A stretch of 64,000 nt of DNA, taken from NCBI GenBank assembly GCA_026120035.1, contig JALRME010000017.1, positions 620,001 to 684,000 on the forward strand. The letters are read 5' to 3'. Below the pieces are notes generated by a model that was given only the letters and a program-made list of their open reading frames with translations, was not told where the DNA came from and ran no database searches. Of the stretch, positions 35,912 through 45,549 are shown in pieces (the stretch's first letter is position 1; each line of letters begins with the position of its first letter). The position numbers and the translations under genes were made by a program. The DNA is from Coleophoma eucalyptorum (lineage: Eukaryota > Ascomycota > Leotiomycetes > Helotiales > Dermateaceae).

Positions 35912-37564
35912 ATGCGCTTATTAAATATCAAAAGCATGAGGCTGGAAGAGTTTTTCGGCCACGATATTCCAAAATATGGCATCCTCTCGCACTGCTGGGG
36001 AAGGGAAGAGGTTACCTTCAACGATCTCAGTCAGCAATCATGGCGTGACAAATCTGGGGCAAGGAAGATAACCTATGCGGTGAATCAAGGTCTGTCTGAT
36101 GGTATTGAGTATGTCTGGGTGGACACCTGCTGCATCGACAAGAGTAGCAGCGCCGAGCTCTCTGAAGCGATCAATTCTATGTACAGTTGGTATCAGAACT
36201 CTGAGACTTGTTACGCGTTCATCGAGGACTTCACAATGGTCGACACCTTCCTCAGAGATCAAAAGGCCATCAAAAAATTCCGAAATAGCAGATGGTTTAC
36301 TAGAGGATGGACACTACAAGAGCTGATTGCCCCTAATCTGGTTCTGTTTCTCGACAAGAATTGGCATACAATTGGAACCAAGCATACACTGGCACCTATA
36401 ATCTCTAGCATCACCTCCATCCCAGAAGATGTCTTAATTGATTCTTCTAGGCGTAAGTTTGCATGTGTAGCTAAAAAGATGACGTGGGCTTCTGGTAGGA
36501 GAACAACTCGGACAGAAGATATTGCATATTCTCTCCTCGGTATATTTGACGTAAATATGCCATTAATCTATGGAGAGGGCAAAAAGGCATTCACTCGTCT
36601 CCAGGAGGAAATCTTGAAGGAAACAGATGACCAGTCCCTCTTCGCCTGGGGTCTTGATTCCCTGGTCGATTTTGATTTTGACCGATTTCCCTCACGCATG
36701 TTCTCATCCCCACGAGGAGTCCTCGCAGAAAGTCCAGATGATTTCTCAGGATCTGCGAATGTTGTTCCCATCCCGAGTAAGTCGAAGCAACCATACTCGA
36801 TGACCAATAAAGGCCTCCGTATTGAGCTTCTGCGGTGGTTTCATCCGTTGAACCCAAACCACTACATGATCGCCATGCTCGATTGCCGCTTTGAAAATGA
36901 TTCTTCGCGATCCCTTGGAATTGCTCTAAGGCAAACAGACGATCAGTCTGCGTTCATGAGCTACGGGGTAGGAAAAATATCAGCCACCCAAGGCGAGGGA
37001 GCCGAAATCGATACGCTTTACATTTGTAAGATTCCGCCTCAGGAAATACAAGCAGATAAAAGAACCTGCCTACTTCGTGCAGATTCAGTTCAGTTGCATG
37101 GATTCAGTATTGCCAAAGTTTCACCTGATAGTTTTCTTTGGAACCAGAAGAACGAGGTACTACATATGAGATTTCGCCGCATGAAAGACAGCGGGAAATG
37201 GGAGCGAAGCCTGGCCACTTTTACATTCTGCAATTATGAATTAAATCTTGGCTTTAGCTGCATGCTTCTGCTTCTAAGGAGATCCCGTCTCAATGACCAG
37301 ACGCCTGCACGTTTTATTTGTACTGTGAAAATCCTAGTCAAGGAACAGGGTGAGATATTACAACCCTGGCTTGAGAAACCGTACAAAGAAACTGAATCAA
37401 TGTCTGGCTTTTCTCCTTCTCAGACTGTGCAGGTTAATAATGACACGGTCAGCGGTACTCGACTAGATTTGCATGCGAAGGTAGCAGAGGAAAAATTAAT
37501 GAACCAACAGATGTTGGTGTTAGATATTAGTATGGAAGCTGTTGTTGAAGTCGACAGAAGGTAA
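35912..37564 (+). CDS. HET domain protein, HET-D/E-type N-terminus
   Basis: Single-exon 550-aa HET protein of the class related to Podospora HET-D/HET-E. It opens with MRLLNIKSMRLEEFFG and has KYGILSHCWGREEVTF (about 22-37), YVWVDTCCIDKSSSAELSEAINSMYSWYQNSETCYAFIED, and RNSRWFTRGWTLQELIAP. The following region RTEDIAYSLLGIFDVNMPLIYGEGKKAFTRLQEEI is the usual segment after the HET domain in these proteins. No NACHT or WD-repeat part follows, so this is the short form, likely an effector or an orphan HET gene. Clearly a different subfamily from the HET gene at 4.3 kb. Function in non-self recognition is inferred. Confidence 0.92.
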   Translation: MRLLNIKSMRLEEFFGHDIPKYGILSHCWGREEVTFNDLSQQSWRDKSGARKITYAVNQGLSDGIEYVWVDTCCIDKSSSAELSEAINSMYSWYQNSETCYAFIEDFTMVDTFLRDQKAIKKFRNSRWFTRGWTLQELIAPNLVLFLDKNWHTIGTKHTLAPIISSITSIPEDVLIDSSRRKFACVAKKMTWASGRRTTRTEDIAYSLLGIFDVNMPLIYGEGKKAFTRLQEEILKETDDQSLFAWGLDSLVDFDFDRFPSRMFSSPRGVLAESPDDFSGSANVVPIPSKSKQPYSMTNKGLRIELLRWFHPLNPNHYMIAMLDCRFENDSSRSLGIALRQTDDQSAFMSYGVGKISATQGEGAEIDTLYICKIPPQEIQADKRTCLLRADSVQLHGFSIAKVSPDSFLWNQKNEVLHMRFRRMKDSGKWERSLATFTFCNYELNLGFSCMLLLLRRSRLNDQTPARFICTVKILVKEQGEILQPWLEKPYKETESMSGFSPSQTVQVNNDTVSGTRLDLHAKVAEEKLMNQQMLVLDISMEAVVEVDRR

Positions 37565-37966
37565 AAGACAAATTTGAAGACGATTTGAGGCTTCCGCTGA
37601 ATCAACATAGTATATAATGGCCGTGGCCGTGGCAAGCTACGGCTCGTAGTATAGGTGACTGACCGAGGAGCGTCTGTGTTACGTGTGTGATTGATTTTTC
37701 TAGTAGAATGGGGAACTTTTCAATAATATGATCTAGAGAGCTTATGATAGGGCAGGAAGTAGACCACAATCTATTTCAGGTATATGAATATTGTCTGTTG
37801 AAAGTACATCCGGAAAGTTATAATGCACGCCATAATTCAAACTGGCTGCTTGGTACAGTACTACCCTATAGTTCCATTCGTAGCATCCAATTTGACAACT
37901 ACTTTCAGCCCTATTCGAATGAAGTTAGATTATTGGCATAGTTCTTTTAATGCCCGCCACCATAGC
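37565..37966. other. Convergent intergenic region
   Basis: 3' flanks of the HET gene and the beta-lactamase-fold gene; AT-rich, no gene seen. Confidence 0.4.
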
Positions 37967-39887
37967 TTAGTAGCCGAGAATAGCTTGGTCCCCGCCCCTA
38001 ACACTGCCCATCTGTAGCCGGTCTGCCACTTTCCCATCTGCTTCGTTGCTAATATTCTTTCCATATTTTCTGTCCAATTGTACCCTGAAGGCGGAAACTT
38101 CCACATGATCCATAACTTCGCTTTCCCGCTGTCCTTCCCAGAAAACCACTTCAAAAAGTGGTTTCCTGGCGTAGTAGTTTGAATCCTCATCTGTCAAGCA
38201 GAACTCATCCCACACGAGTCCATCATTCCTGCTTTGTGGGACAATCAGACCTCTCCATATTTCTCCTAGCTGATTCTGTTCATCACGGTACAGGAGCGTG
38301 GGGACCAACTGGACCCGGAAACCATCCTCTAAACCGTTCAGGCTTTGCCATGCGGCAATCACGTCCGTCGAGTTGGACACAAATGAGTCTATGTATAGTG
38401 AATTTGTATCACTATGTGCTAGGATTAAGCTTGAATTAAGATCCTTAGAGGAAGAAACGTATTCGCCTGTGTAGCGACGTTTGAGGTCGGACTGCACAAC
38501 CTCCTCAGCAGCCTGTACCAAAGAAACGGTTACTGCCTCGATGATTTTCGCTTTCAGGCCCCGAGAACCAGCGGTCAGTATTGTAATGCCAAGATCGTAT
38601 TCAGGAAGCATGATCACACTGCTATAATAACCCGGATGTGAGCCGCCTTTCGTTATGAAGGTGATTGGCCGCGATGTGGTAGAGAGAATACGATCTGTGC
38701 GGAAAATTTCCCAAGGCATGCCGTAAAACGAAGATAGGGTCGTTGAGTAAGACCCTGGGTTGAACCAATTCAATTGTGGGGTAAGACCATTGTAGTTCTT
38801 GAGAACATATTGTAGAAACTTTGACATGTCCGAAGTGCAGCTATAAAGCCCTCCAGTACTATATCTATTAGCAGTGGTTATCATGGTTGGTTCAATTCCT
38901 TACGGGCGCTGAATCCCTTTGTCAACATCCCAATAAGTCCCTCCCTTGGGCAATACCGCAGTGCTATCGCTAGGCTTTACGAAGGCACTTGATGTCATAT
39001 TCAGAGGCTGTAAGATCCGCGAGTTCACATATTCAGTATAGCTCATCCCCGAGACTTTTTCAATTACTAAACCTAGTAGGTCAAAGTTGTAATTTGAGTA
39101 AGTTGACTTCTGCTTTGGGGGCCATATGGGTTTCTTGGTTGCAAGATCCTGGAACAAATCTGTGACGAGATTTAGATTTGACTGAAACTTGTAGTGATGC
39201 TATATAATTACCGTCTTCGTCGCATGGTCTGTCATATGCGTAGTATACGTCGCACTGCGGTACACCTTCTGCCTTTTCATCAACTGGAGGCAGCCCCAAT
39301 TCTAAGGGATTAGGGAATTCATTGATAACGTCGGCCTGAGTGACTGCCGACTGAGTTAGTAACCACAATTTATCGACTATCTCTCACTTACATTCTCTTG
39401 GGATTCCACTTAATTGACTCGCGACGGTTCGGAGAGTTATATCTTTCCATGGAATGTCACCATCTAGCCTTGGAAGATACTGATCAATTGTGTCGTCTAG
39501 ACTGAGATTCCCGGCGATATGCTGCTGTATGATAGCTAGTGTAGTAAAGGCTTTCGTGACACTAGCCATACGAAATACGCTATTACCATCCACGGTCGCG
39601 GCTCCCGGTCGGCTGGTGTTCTTGTCTCTTGCAGTATGGTGGGCCTCCCAAAGAGTGCCTTGTGATGTTGTGATTTCTACTGAGAACGAAGATGTGTCAT
39701 ACTCTGCTGGAAGTGTCAATTCTTCCAGACTCCCCCTAAGGCTAGTGAGTACATCCTCAAACTTCGAATCTTGACGGTAGGCGTCAAGCTTGGGCAGCAG
39801 GAATGCGGGCGAAGGGTCGTAGCACCGAGCTGATATTCTTCCAGCTAGCAGCAGGAATACCAAACTTCGAGTAGTGGTACCCATCAT
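37967..39887 (-). CDS. Secreted serine beta-lactamase-fold (class C-like) hydrolase
   Basis: Penicillin-binding-protein/class C beta-lactamase fold enzyme, a family that in fungi includes esterases, transesterases and peptidases rather than antibiotic resistance proteins. Exons: 39887-39392, 39343-39212, 39159-38904, 38858-37967 (591 aa). The start at the paired ATG (39887) gives a signal peptide (about 1-20, SLVFLLLAGRISA) followed by Cys; an in-frame ATG 54 bp upstream would bury it. The active-site SxxK is S109-V-T-K112, the Tyr motif is YSNYNF after the third intron, and KGGSHPGYYSS supplies the KTG-like block. The C-terminal about 180 residues form a separate domain of unknown role. Lies just downstream of a metallo-beta-lactamase gene on the same strand. 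Confidence 0.88.
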
Positions 39888-40202
39888 TCTGATTGGGCTT
39901 GCAGCAACGTGGAACACAGCCCAGTATGTGAAAAGTCTCATCCCACCTTACTGCGGGCTGGAGCTCAAGTTGTCAAGAACACGTGATTAATCCATACCTC
40001 CGATGTTATTCCAATGGCCCTCAAGCAAGAACTTTTATAAGCTAACTCATTTTGACTCACAATATTATCATATTGAAATTACCATACAGTATAGTTCGGA
40101 TAATTTATTGGAAATTTAGCAACAGCAGAGCCTTACTCCACGAGGGCAGCTCGAAATAGACCCCATGTATTCTCTCCACATACATAGTGTAATGAGTACA
40201 TT
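39888..40202. other. Short spacer between two hydrolase genes
   Basis: 315 bp between the start of the serine hydrolase gene and the end of the metallo-hydrolase gene, same strand. No element recognised. Confidence 0.4.
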
Positions 40203-41609
40203 CTATGTAGAGCTGGTTGGAGCCTCAATTGCATGGGCAAAGTCACGCAGGAACAACCATTTGCTCTGAGAACCCCATCCCTTCTCCTTCCATGAGTTTG
40301 CGCTTTCTGGGAAAAAGTCGACCACATCCAAAAGAGTTGTATCATGTGCCATTACCACCAATATATCCTCATTAGCGTCGAATTCCTCTAGCTTCCGGAC
40401 CGTCGCAATTGTCGCGTCGAGATTATGATCGGGCGTCGGCATTGCTACTGGCTGGTAGAAGGGTTGAGTAGGGGACTTAGAAGGTTGAAGTTCTTGAAAG
40501 AGCGCTCCTGGGCACATGTGTTTATGATGGTGTGCATGCGGGTGATCTGGTGGAAGTAGAGAAGACGGAAGATCGGATGGGAGGGGAAGATATTCGGTAG
40601 GACGGAACTCGCCACCGTGGTGGCAGGCGTCTCCTGCCATAAAGATGAATGATGTAGGTGTGGTACGGGCTAGAGCACAGAGATGGCCAACAGCATGCTG
40701 GTTATTAAGTTAGCAGAGTACGTTATCCGCCAGAAAATGCTCTATAAAGATAATATATGACAATATGTTTGTGAAGAGAATAAGAATAGTAGCAGGATGA
40801 GAAACTTACACCAGGTGAATCAAGGATATAGAAACTTCCATCCCCAAAGAAGTCAATGGCATCAAAGCGGCCAAGCTGTAGTGCATTTTTATGGCTTGTG
40901 AAATTAAGCTCATTCAAGGTTCGCCCCCTTTCAAAATGAGCCAAGTTAGAGCCTGTATTTACGAAACTAGATGGAAGAGCTTCCATTTGAATAATATGGA
41001 AGGAAAATTACTTGTAATCTGATTCAAGGATTGGGGCGTGAGGATTTGCAGGATACCCTGGAAGGAATATACTAGAAAATCCGGGGCCAACTATAAGTTC
41101 CGTTGAAGATGGGAAACACGATGGATCACCAGTATGATCGTAGTGCCAATGGCTAAAATAGTACCCATGCGTTAGTTTGAAGTTCTTGTGATAGCATCAT
41201 GATGCCAGTATCTCGCGAATAGAGGGGCTAATGAAGAAATATACCTCCAAATGATTGAACTGATCTCTTCCGTGGCAATACCACCCTTCTCAGCTAATAT
41301 ATCTGGGACAGTATTATCAACCTCGATATTTATACCTCCCTTTTTGATCGTCTCTACTACGAGCGATGCCAAATTCTCCCAATCTTTGCGCATTCCAAGG
41401 TCGAAAAGGACCTTCTTGCCAGACTCGTGCTCGATGAGGAATGAAAACGCTGGACATTCTAGGTGGGTGTGTCCTTGGATTGATGGTCCCATGAACACCG
41501 ACACGGGAATCTCGACCTTGGTTCCACTGTCAACGATACGAACAGCGACAATTGACGAGGATTCGGGAATGTTGAGAGGAACAGGAACGCGGTCTGATAT
41601 AGAGGACAT
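40203..41609 (-). CDS. Metallo-beta-lactamase-fold hydrolase
   Basis: Zinc hydrolase of the metallo-beta-lactamase superfamily, in the subgroup that includes lactonases and fungal lactamases. Exons: 41609-41245, 41152-41012, 40966-40810, 40697-40203 (385 aa). The zinc motif HxHxDH is H123-W-H-Y-D-H128, rebuilt exactly across the first intron (92 bp). Later ligands are the His in [13 protein letters not shown] (across the third intron) and the Asp in [13 protein letters not shown]. The domain starts near [31 protein letters not shown] His/Pro-rich loop ([15 protein letters not shown]) follows the third ligand and could bind extra metal. No signal peptide, so intracellular. Substrate likely a lactone, lactam or ester; not assignable. 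Confidence 0.87.
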
Positions 41610-43137
41610 TTTTATTGGTGGCCAGCAACCCCGTGCTTCAAGTATTTTCTGTTAATGATAGGGCGACGGTCACACTGGGAAATCTGTAAGTTTGGATTGC
41701 AGATTTATCAGGTTTATAACAGGTTTCCATGATGGCTATAGCATGAACCAGAGTCAAGCTCGGCTCAACTGGTCACCGATTCAACTTGACGTGGTTCGGC
41801 GGCAACCCTGGATAAGGCCCGTCCATAGCGATGTCTGAAGCTGGAAGAACCCCGCCAATACCTAATTTCTTGTATACAAAAACCTCCATATTTGAGGCCA
41901 GCCCAACGTCGAGCCGGCGGGAGTTACCAATCCCTTGTGCGTGGCCACTTTTTACTGAATAATGGAATCCACTATGGGATAATTGACTTTGACTTAAGTG
42001 GATGCAAGCTCTAACGTCGGCACCGTGCTCTGTAGAATCTTAATAGACTCGGGTAGTCTGCTTTCTCCGTGCCCGCCTCTAAATTCCACTTGGCAGCCTC
42101 GGGCTGGCACTTTGCACTCCGCGTTCGGCACTTGGTGCTCGGCAGATGCGATGAATGCTATGAATGTTACGATGGTATGAGCTTTATGAGTTTTATGAAT
42201 GGTATGAATGCATTAATGCTATGAATGTTATGACCGTCATTCGGAAAGCATACTGCTAAGTTGCATAAAAGCCTTCTTGAAATGAACGATAAACAAAATC
42301 ACGAGCAGCACCCTTGGCAGGTCGGCTGGGGATCGCCACTAAGGCCGGCAAAGGCTAGTACTTTACGGGAATTGAAAATATACTTATCGCGGCCGAATGT
42401 CGTTGGTTTTCTGATTTACGCTCTCGCAAATGACTACCAAAGGTCCTTACCGATTGCTAACATGCAACCTGAGCCAAGATTGGGAAGCTCGGCAGAAAGG
42501 ACCCTGGTAACTGAGAGCTGCGAGCCGACCAAGGAAGTGGTGTGGTCAATGCCATGCTTACGAATCCTGAATACTGTGTTCATGGTGTGTGTCACGAGAA
42601 ACCCATATAGTGACAAGTCGTAGACACTTGCTGCCAAAAGTATTGAGTTTGCTGCCAGAATCCCTACTCTGCAGCGCTATTATCTCGAGCACTTTACCTA
42701 AGCCAGTGCCATAGCCCAGGGCGAAACTGTAGTCCCACTCACTGATTTGAAGACGTAAGTACGCCGGCGAAGATATTCATTAGCTTAACAAAAATCCGCG
42801 GATTTTTGCAGAAACACAATCCTTGAGTTTTAGAACTGTGACAAGCATCTTTGCTTTGTTTTAGATACCTCTGATTCGATCTTTATCCTTTTTTCTTTTT
42901 TTCTTTTGTCATTGCCTGTAAAGCTCGCAGAACTCTTGTGTCATAAAGGCTGCAAACATATAGAATTGAGGTCGAAATATGTTACTATAATTACAATGAC
43001 AGTAAAACGTTTTTTGGAAATCTTCAATCCACACATATTTTAATCCAATTCACATATCAAGATAGCTGCTCCAACCATGTCCTACATATGTAGACTGATC
43101 CCCTCAGACCGCGACAAGCACAGGCAGTGCTGGGAGA
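41610..43137. other. Gene-free spacer
   Basis: 1.5 kb between two minus-strand genes. Contains a 9-bp-period minisatellite (separate entry). A 120-codon open frame (42261-42623) has no motif and begins right after the repeat; not called. Confidence 0.45.
42151..42233. repeat. 9-bp-period minisatellite
   Basis: About nine imperfect copies of a unit like atgaatgyt, with variants atgagcttt, atgagtttt, atgaatggt and atgaatgca; some copies are 8 bp. Non-coding context. Confidence 0.8.
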
Positions 43138-43635
43138 TCATAGATGTAGACTAGTGAGGACGGCGGCCAAGAGACTTGCCCAGCAGGATAGGTCTGCGGT
43201 AAGTGAGCGAATGAGATTAATATCGATCCATTTCTTGAGGTCTTTAGTGCTTTCGCCCTTCGAACGATCCTCCATGATATCGCGAACATGGTATGCGATT
43301 ATCGGAACGAACAGATAGTGGGCGAGCCCAAAAGTGAGACCAGCTTTATAAAATTGGCGTCCAGTCGATGGTAGAGATTCAGATTTAAGGACGAGATTGG
43401 CGATGGAAGCGCCGGTTGTAAGAGTGTTGAGACCGATCACGATCAGAACACCGCTATTGAACATACGGGTGAACCAACTAGGCAAGATAGCATTGCTTTT
43501 CTCGCGGTCTTCAGGGGCAAGGAACTTGGACAAGAAGAAATGCTGGTCAGCGGCAAACATCAGTGAAGCTGTGCTGGTAACCAGTGGTGCTACTCTAAGC
43601 AGCAGCAGCGGGTCGAAGAACAGCTTGGAAGCCAT
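43138..43635 (-). CDS. Small integral membrane protein (DUF1772-like)
   Basis: Intronless protein of 165 aa from the Met before ASKLFFDP; an in-frame ATG at 43683 would add 16 residues. About four hydrophobic segments: LLLLRVAPLVTSTASLMFA, NSGVLIVIGLNTLTTGASIANLVL, FGLAHYLFVPIIAYHV and the last LTADLSCWASLLAAVLTSL. The arrangement of four helices in about 165 residues matches DUF1772-type fungal membrane proteins, a group that includes anthrone oxygenases in polyketide clusters, but no polyketide synthase is present here. Between helix pairs it has a charged loop (EDRSKGESTKDLKKW). Function unknown. Confidence 0.72.
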   Translation of the reverse strand: MASKLFFDPLLLLRVAPLVTSTASLMFAADQHFFLSKFLAPEDREKSNAILPSWFTRMFNSGVLIVIGLNTLTTGASIANLVLKSESLPSTGRQFYKAGLTFGLAHYLFVPIIAYHVRDIMEDRSKGESTKDLKKWIDINLIRSLTADLSCWASLLAAVLTSLHL

Positions 43636-44016
43636 GGCAAGGTATATTGGTTTGGCGATAATAAGACTGCGCGCAAAATGCACAGAACCGATGACAAAGC
43701 GGTGATAAAATGAATAGAATTGTAAGAATACAGGCGAAGCAGGAATATATACCTCGTATGATAGCTGATGTTAAGGTTCTCGCGTCGGCGTTAAATTATC
43801 CCGACCTCGGATGATCACCAACCTCACCGGGTCGGATCGTCCTACTTGGAGCGTTGTGGCTATGCCCCTTCGTGCTGAGGCTTAGTTCTCCACTCACCAC
43901 CGTCTACAAAGGATGTTGTGATCTGCGATTTTCGTAAAACATCACGTATTGTGCGCCTGGATGAATTGTTCGTAGCAACCAGTTCTGTACATCCGTTCTG
44001 TACATACGGACTCACC
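43636..44016. other. Divergent promoter region
   Basis: 381 bp between the membrane protein start and the HeLo-like gene start, holding both promoters. Short direct repeat of cagttctgtacat / ccgttctgtacat just before 44011. Confidence 0.4.
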
Positions 44017-45397
44017 ATGGATCCCCTCTCCATCACAACGTCTGTTCTGGGGATTGTAGGCCGAGGCATAACAGCGGTACAAACATACCAGACCTATGCA
44101 ACAAAATATCACTTTGCAGACATTTCTATTGCCTCTTTACGTACCCAATGCTCCACGATCAAGGTCGCATTACTGCAGATACAGTCTATTACCAAAGATC
44201 CTGCGCGCAATGCGAGAGATCGGTATGAGGAGTATGTACTTGAGGAGTATGAGGCTGTCGCTGGGGCCTGCGCTCAATCATTTGCTATCCTTTTTGAGCG
44301 CTTGGATAGCTTGCATCTGGATGGATTGAATAAACGGAATGAGAGCGACTTTGCGTCCAAGGTCAAATATATGTGGAAAGAGTCAGAGATGGAGCAGCTC
44401 CGGCAATGCATAAGAGACCAAGTTCAAGCCATCACCCTTCTTCTAGTGGCATTTCAAAGGTCTATTCTTCCATTATTCTGGTTTTTGGGTTGTTGGCGTA
44501 CTAAACAGAGTTAGTGAAACCGCAGCAGAGACGGTCCTGCAGACTCCAGAGGCAAAGACCATCCTTAAAGGTGTATCCAGTGACGCACAGTCACTTAGGA
44601 TCTCTTGGAAGAGGAGGAACTCTGCCACCGACAATGCCTCTATTTATGATTCCGTTCTAGGTGAAGAAGAATTTGGGTTTGATGATGTTATCATCAACTC
44701 GAAGGCGTACAGACGTGCTTTCATGGCACGACAGCAGAGACTAGGGAAGGACGATTTATTGGAATCTACGAACGAAGAGGATGAAGACGGAATTTCTCAT
44801 CCAAATATTCTTGTCGATTGGGATACCCTTCCAAAAAACCCAACGGGTCTAATTGTAGAACGGAGCTCCGACTTGAATGATGCTACGCATCAAGACGTGT
44901 TCGAACACCCCGTATCTGCGCCTAACTTAGCCCCCGACAGTCCTCGCGGCCTATCCGAAAACCAACCAGTGGGACAGCGCAGACAGTTCAGCTTTCAGAA
45001 TGTCTTTCGACGACAGAGGCTTGCTGATATCGAGCCAATAAAGCCTAAGTATGTGCCCCACATATATGGCACTGCGGCAATAGTACGGCGCATTTCAGAC
45101 GCCAGACGGAAAATGGAAGAGGCTGAGATTCTTCGCTTACAGCAAGAACATGAAGATGAGCAATTTTCATGGGATGGTCTACCACGAAGACCTGTACTTG
45201 CAATGGAAATGGATGGGTCGTATGAATGGGATGGTCTACGACGAAGAGGTACACGTCTAGTATCACCTATACCTACAGGGGACCGAAATGAATGGGATGG
45301 TCTACAACGTCGAACATCTCCTATACTTACAGAAGGCGAAAATTATTCATATGAATGGGATGGTATACGACGTCGAAGACCTCCTGCGTTCATATGA
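44017..45397 (+). CDS. HeLo-like N-terminal domain protein with C-terminal EWDGLxRR repeats
   Basis: Exons 44017-44459 and 44509-45397 (443 aa). The first about 145 residues (MDPLSITTSVLGIVGRGITAVQTYQTYATKY..) match the fungal N-terminal helical domain found on STAND/NLR and HET-s-like proteins (HeLo-like family), which in studied cases permeabilises membranes. The middle is a charged, disordered linker with EFGFDDVIINSKAYRRAFMARQ. The C-terminus has four copies of a short motif, SWDGLPRR, YEWDGLRRR, EWDGLQRR, YEWDGIRRR, spaced about 20 residues apart. The DNA repeat continues past the stop codon. No NACHT domain. By analogy with HET-s a short repeated C-terminal motif could mediate assembly; this is inference, and no known amyloid motif matches. 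Confidence 0.75.
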
Positions 45398-45549
45398 ACC
45401 GATAGTCTTCGACATCGATCATCTCCTGTACTTACCGGATCCAAGAACGTGTTCATATGAATGAGATGGTCTTCGACGTCGAACATCTCCCATACCTACA
45501 GGGCACGAAAATTGAATTATATGAATGGGATGGTCTACGGCTTCGAAAA
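45165..45549 (+). repeat. About 60-bp coding minisatellite running beyond the stop codon
   Basis: Seven copies built around gaatgggatggtctacga, cores near 45171, 45228, 45294, 45357, 45394, 45463 and 45527. Only the first four are in frame with the HeLo-like gene. Copy 5 is diverged and follows the in-frame TGA; copy 6 reads atgagatgg, giving a stop, and copy 7 is near-identical to the coding copies but out of frame. The pattern shows recent unit gain with later frame loss. Confidence 0.85.
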
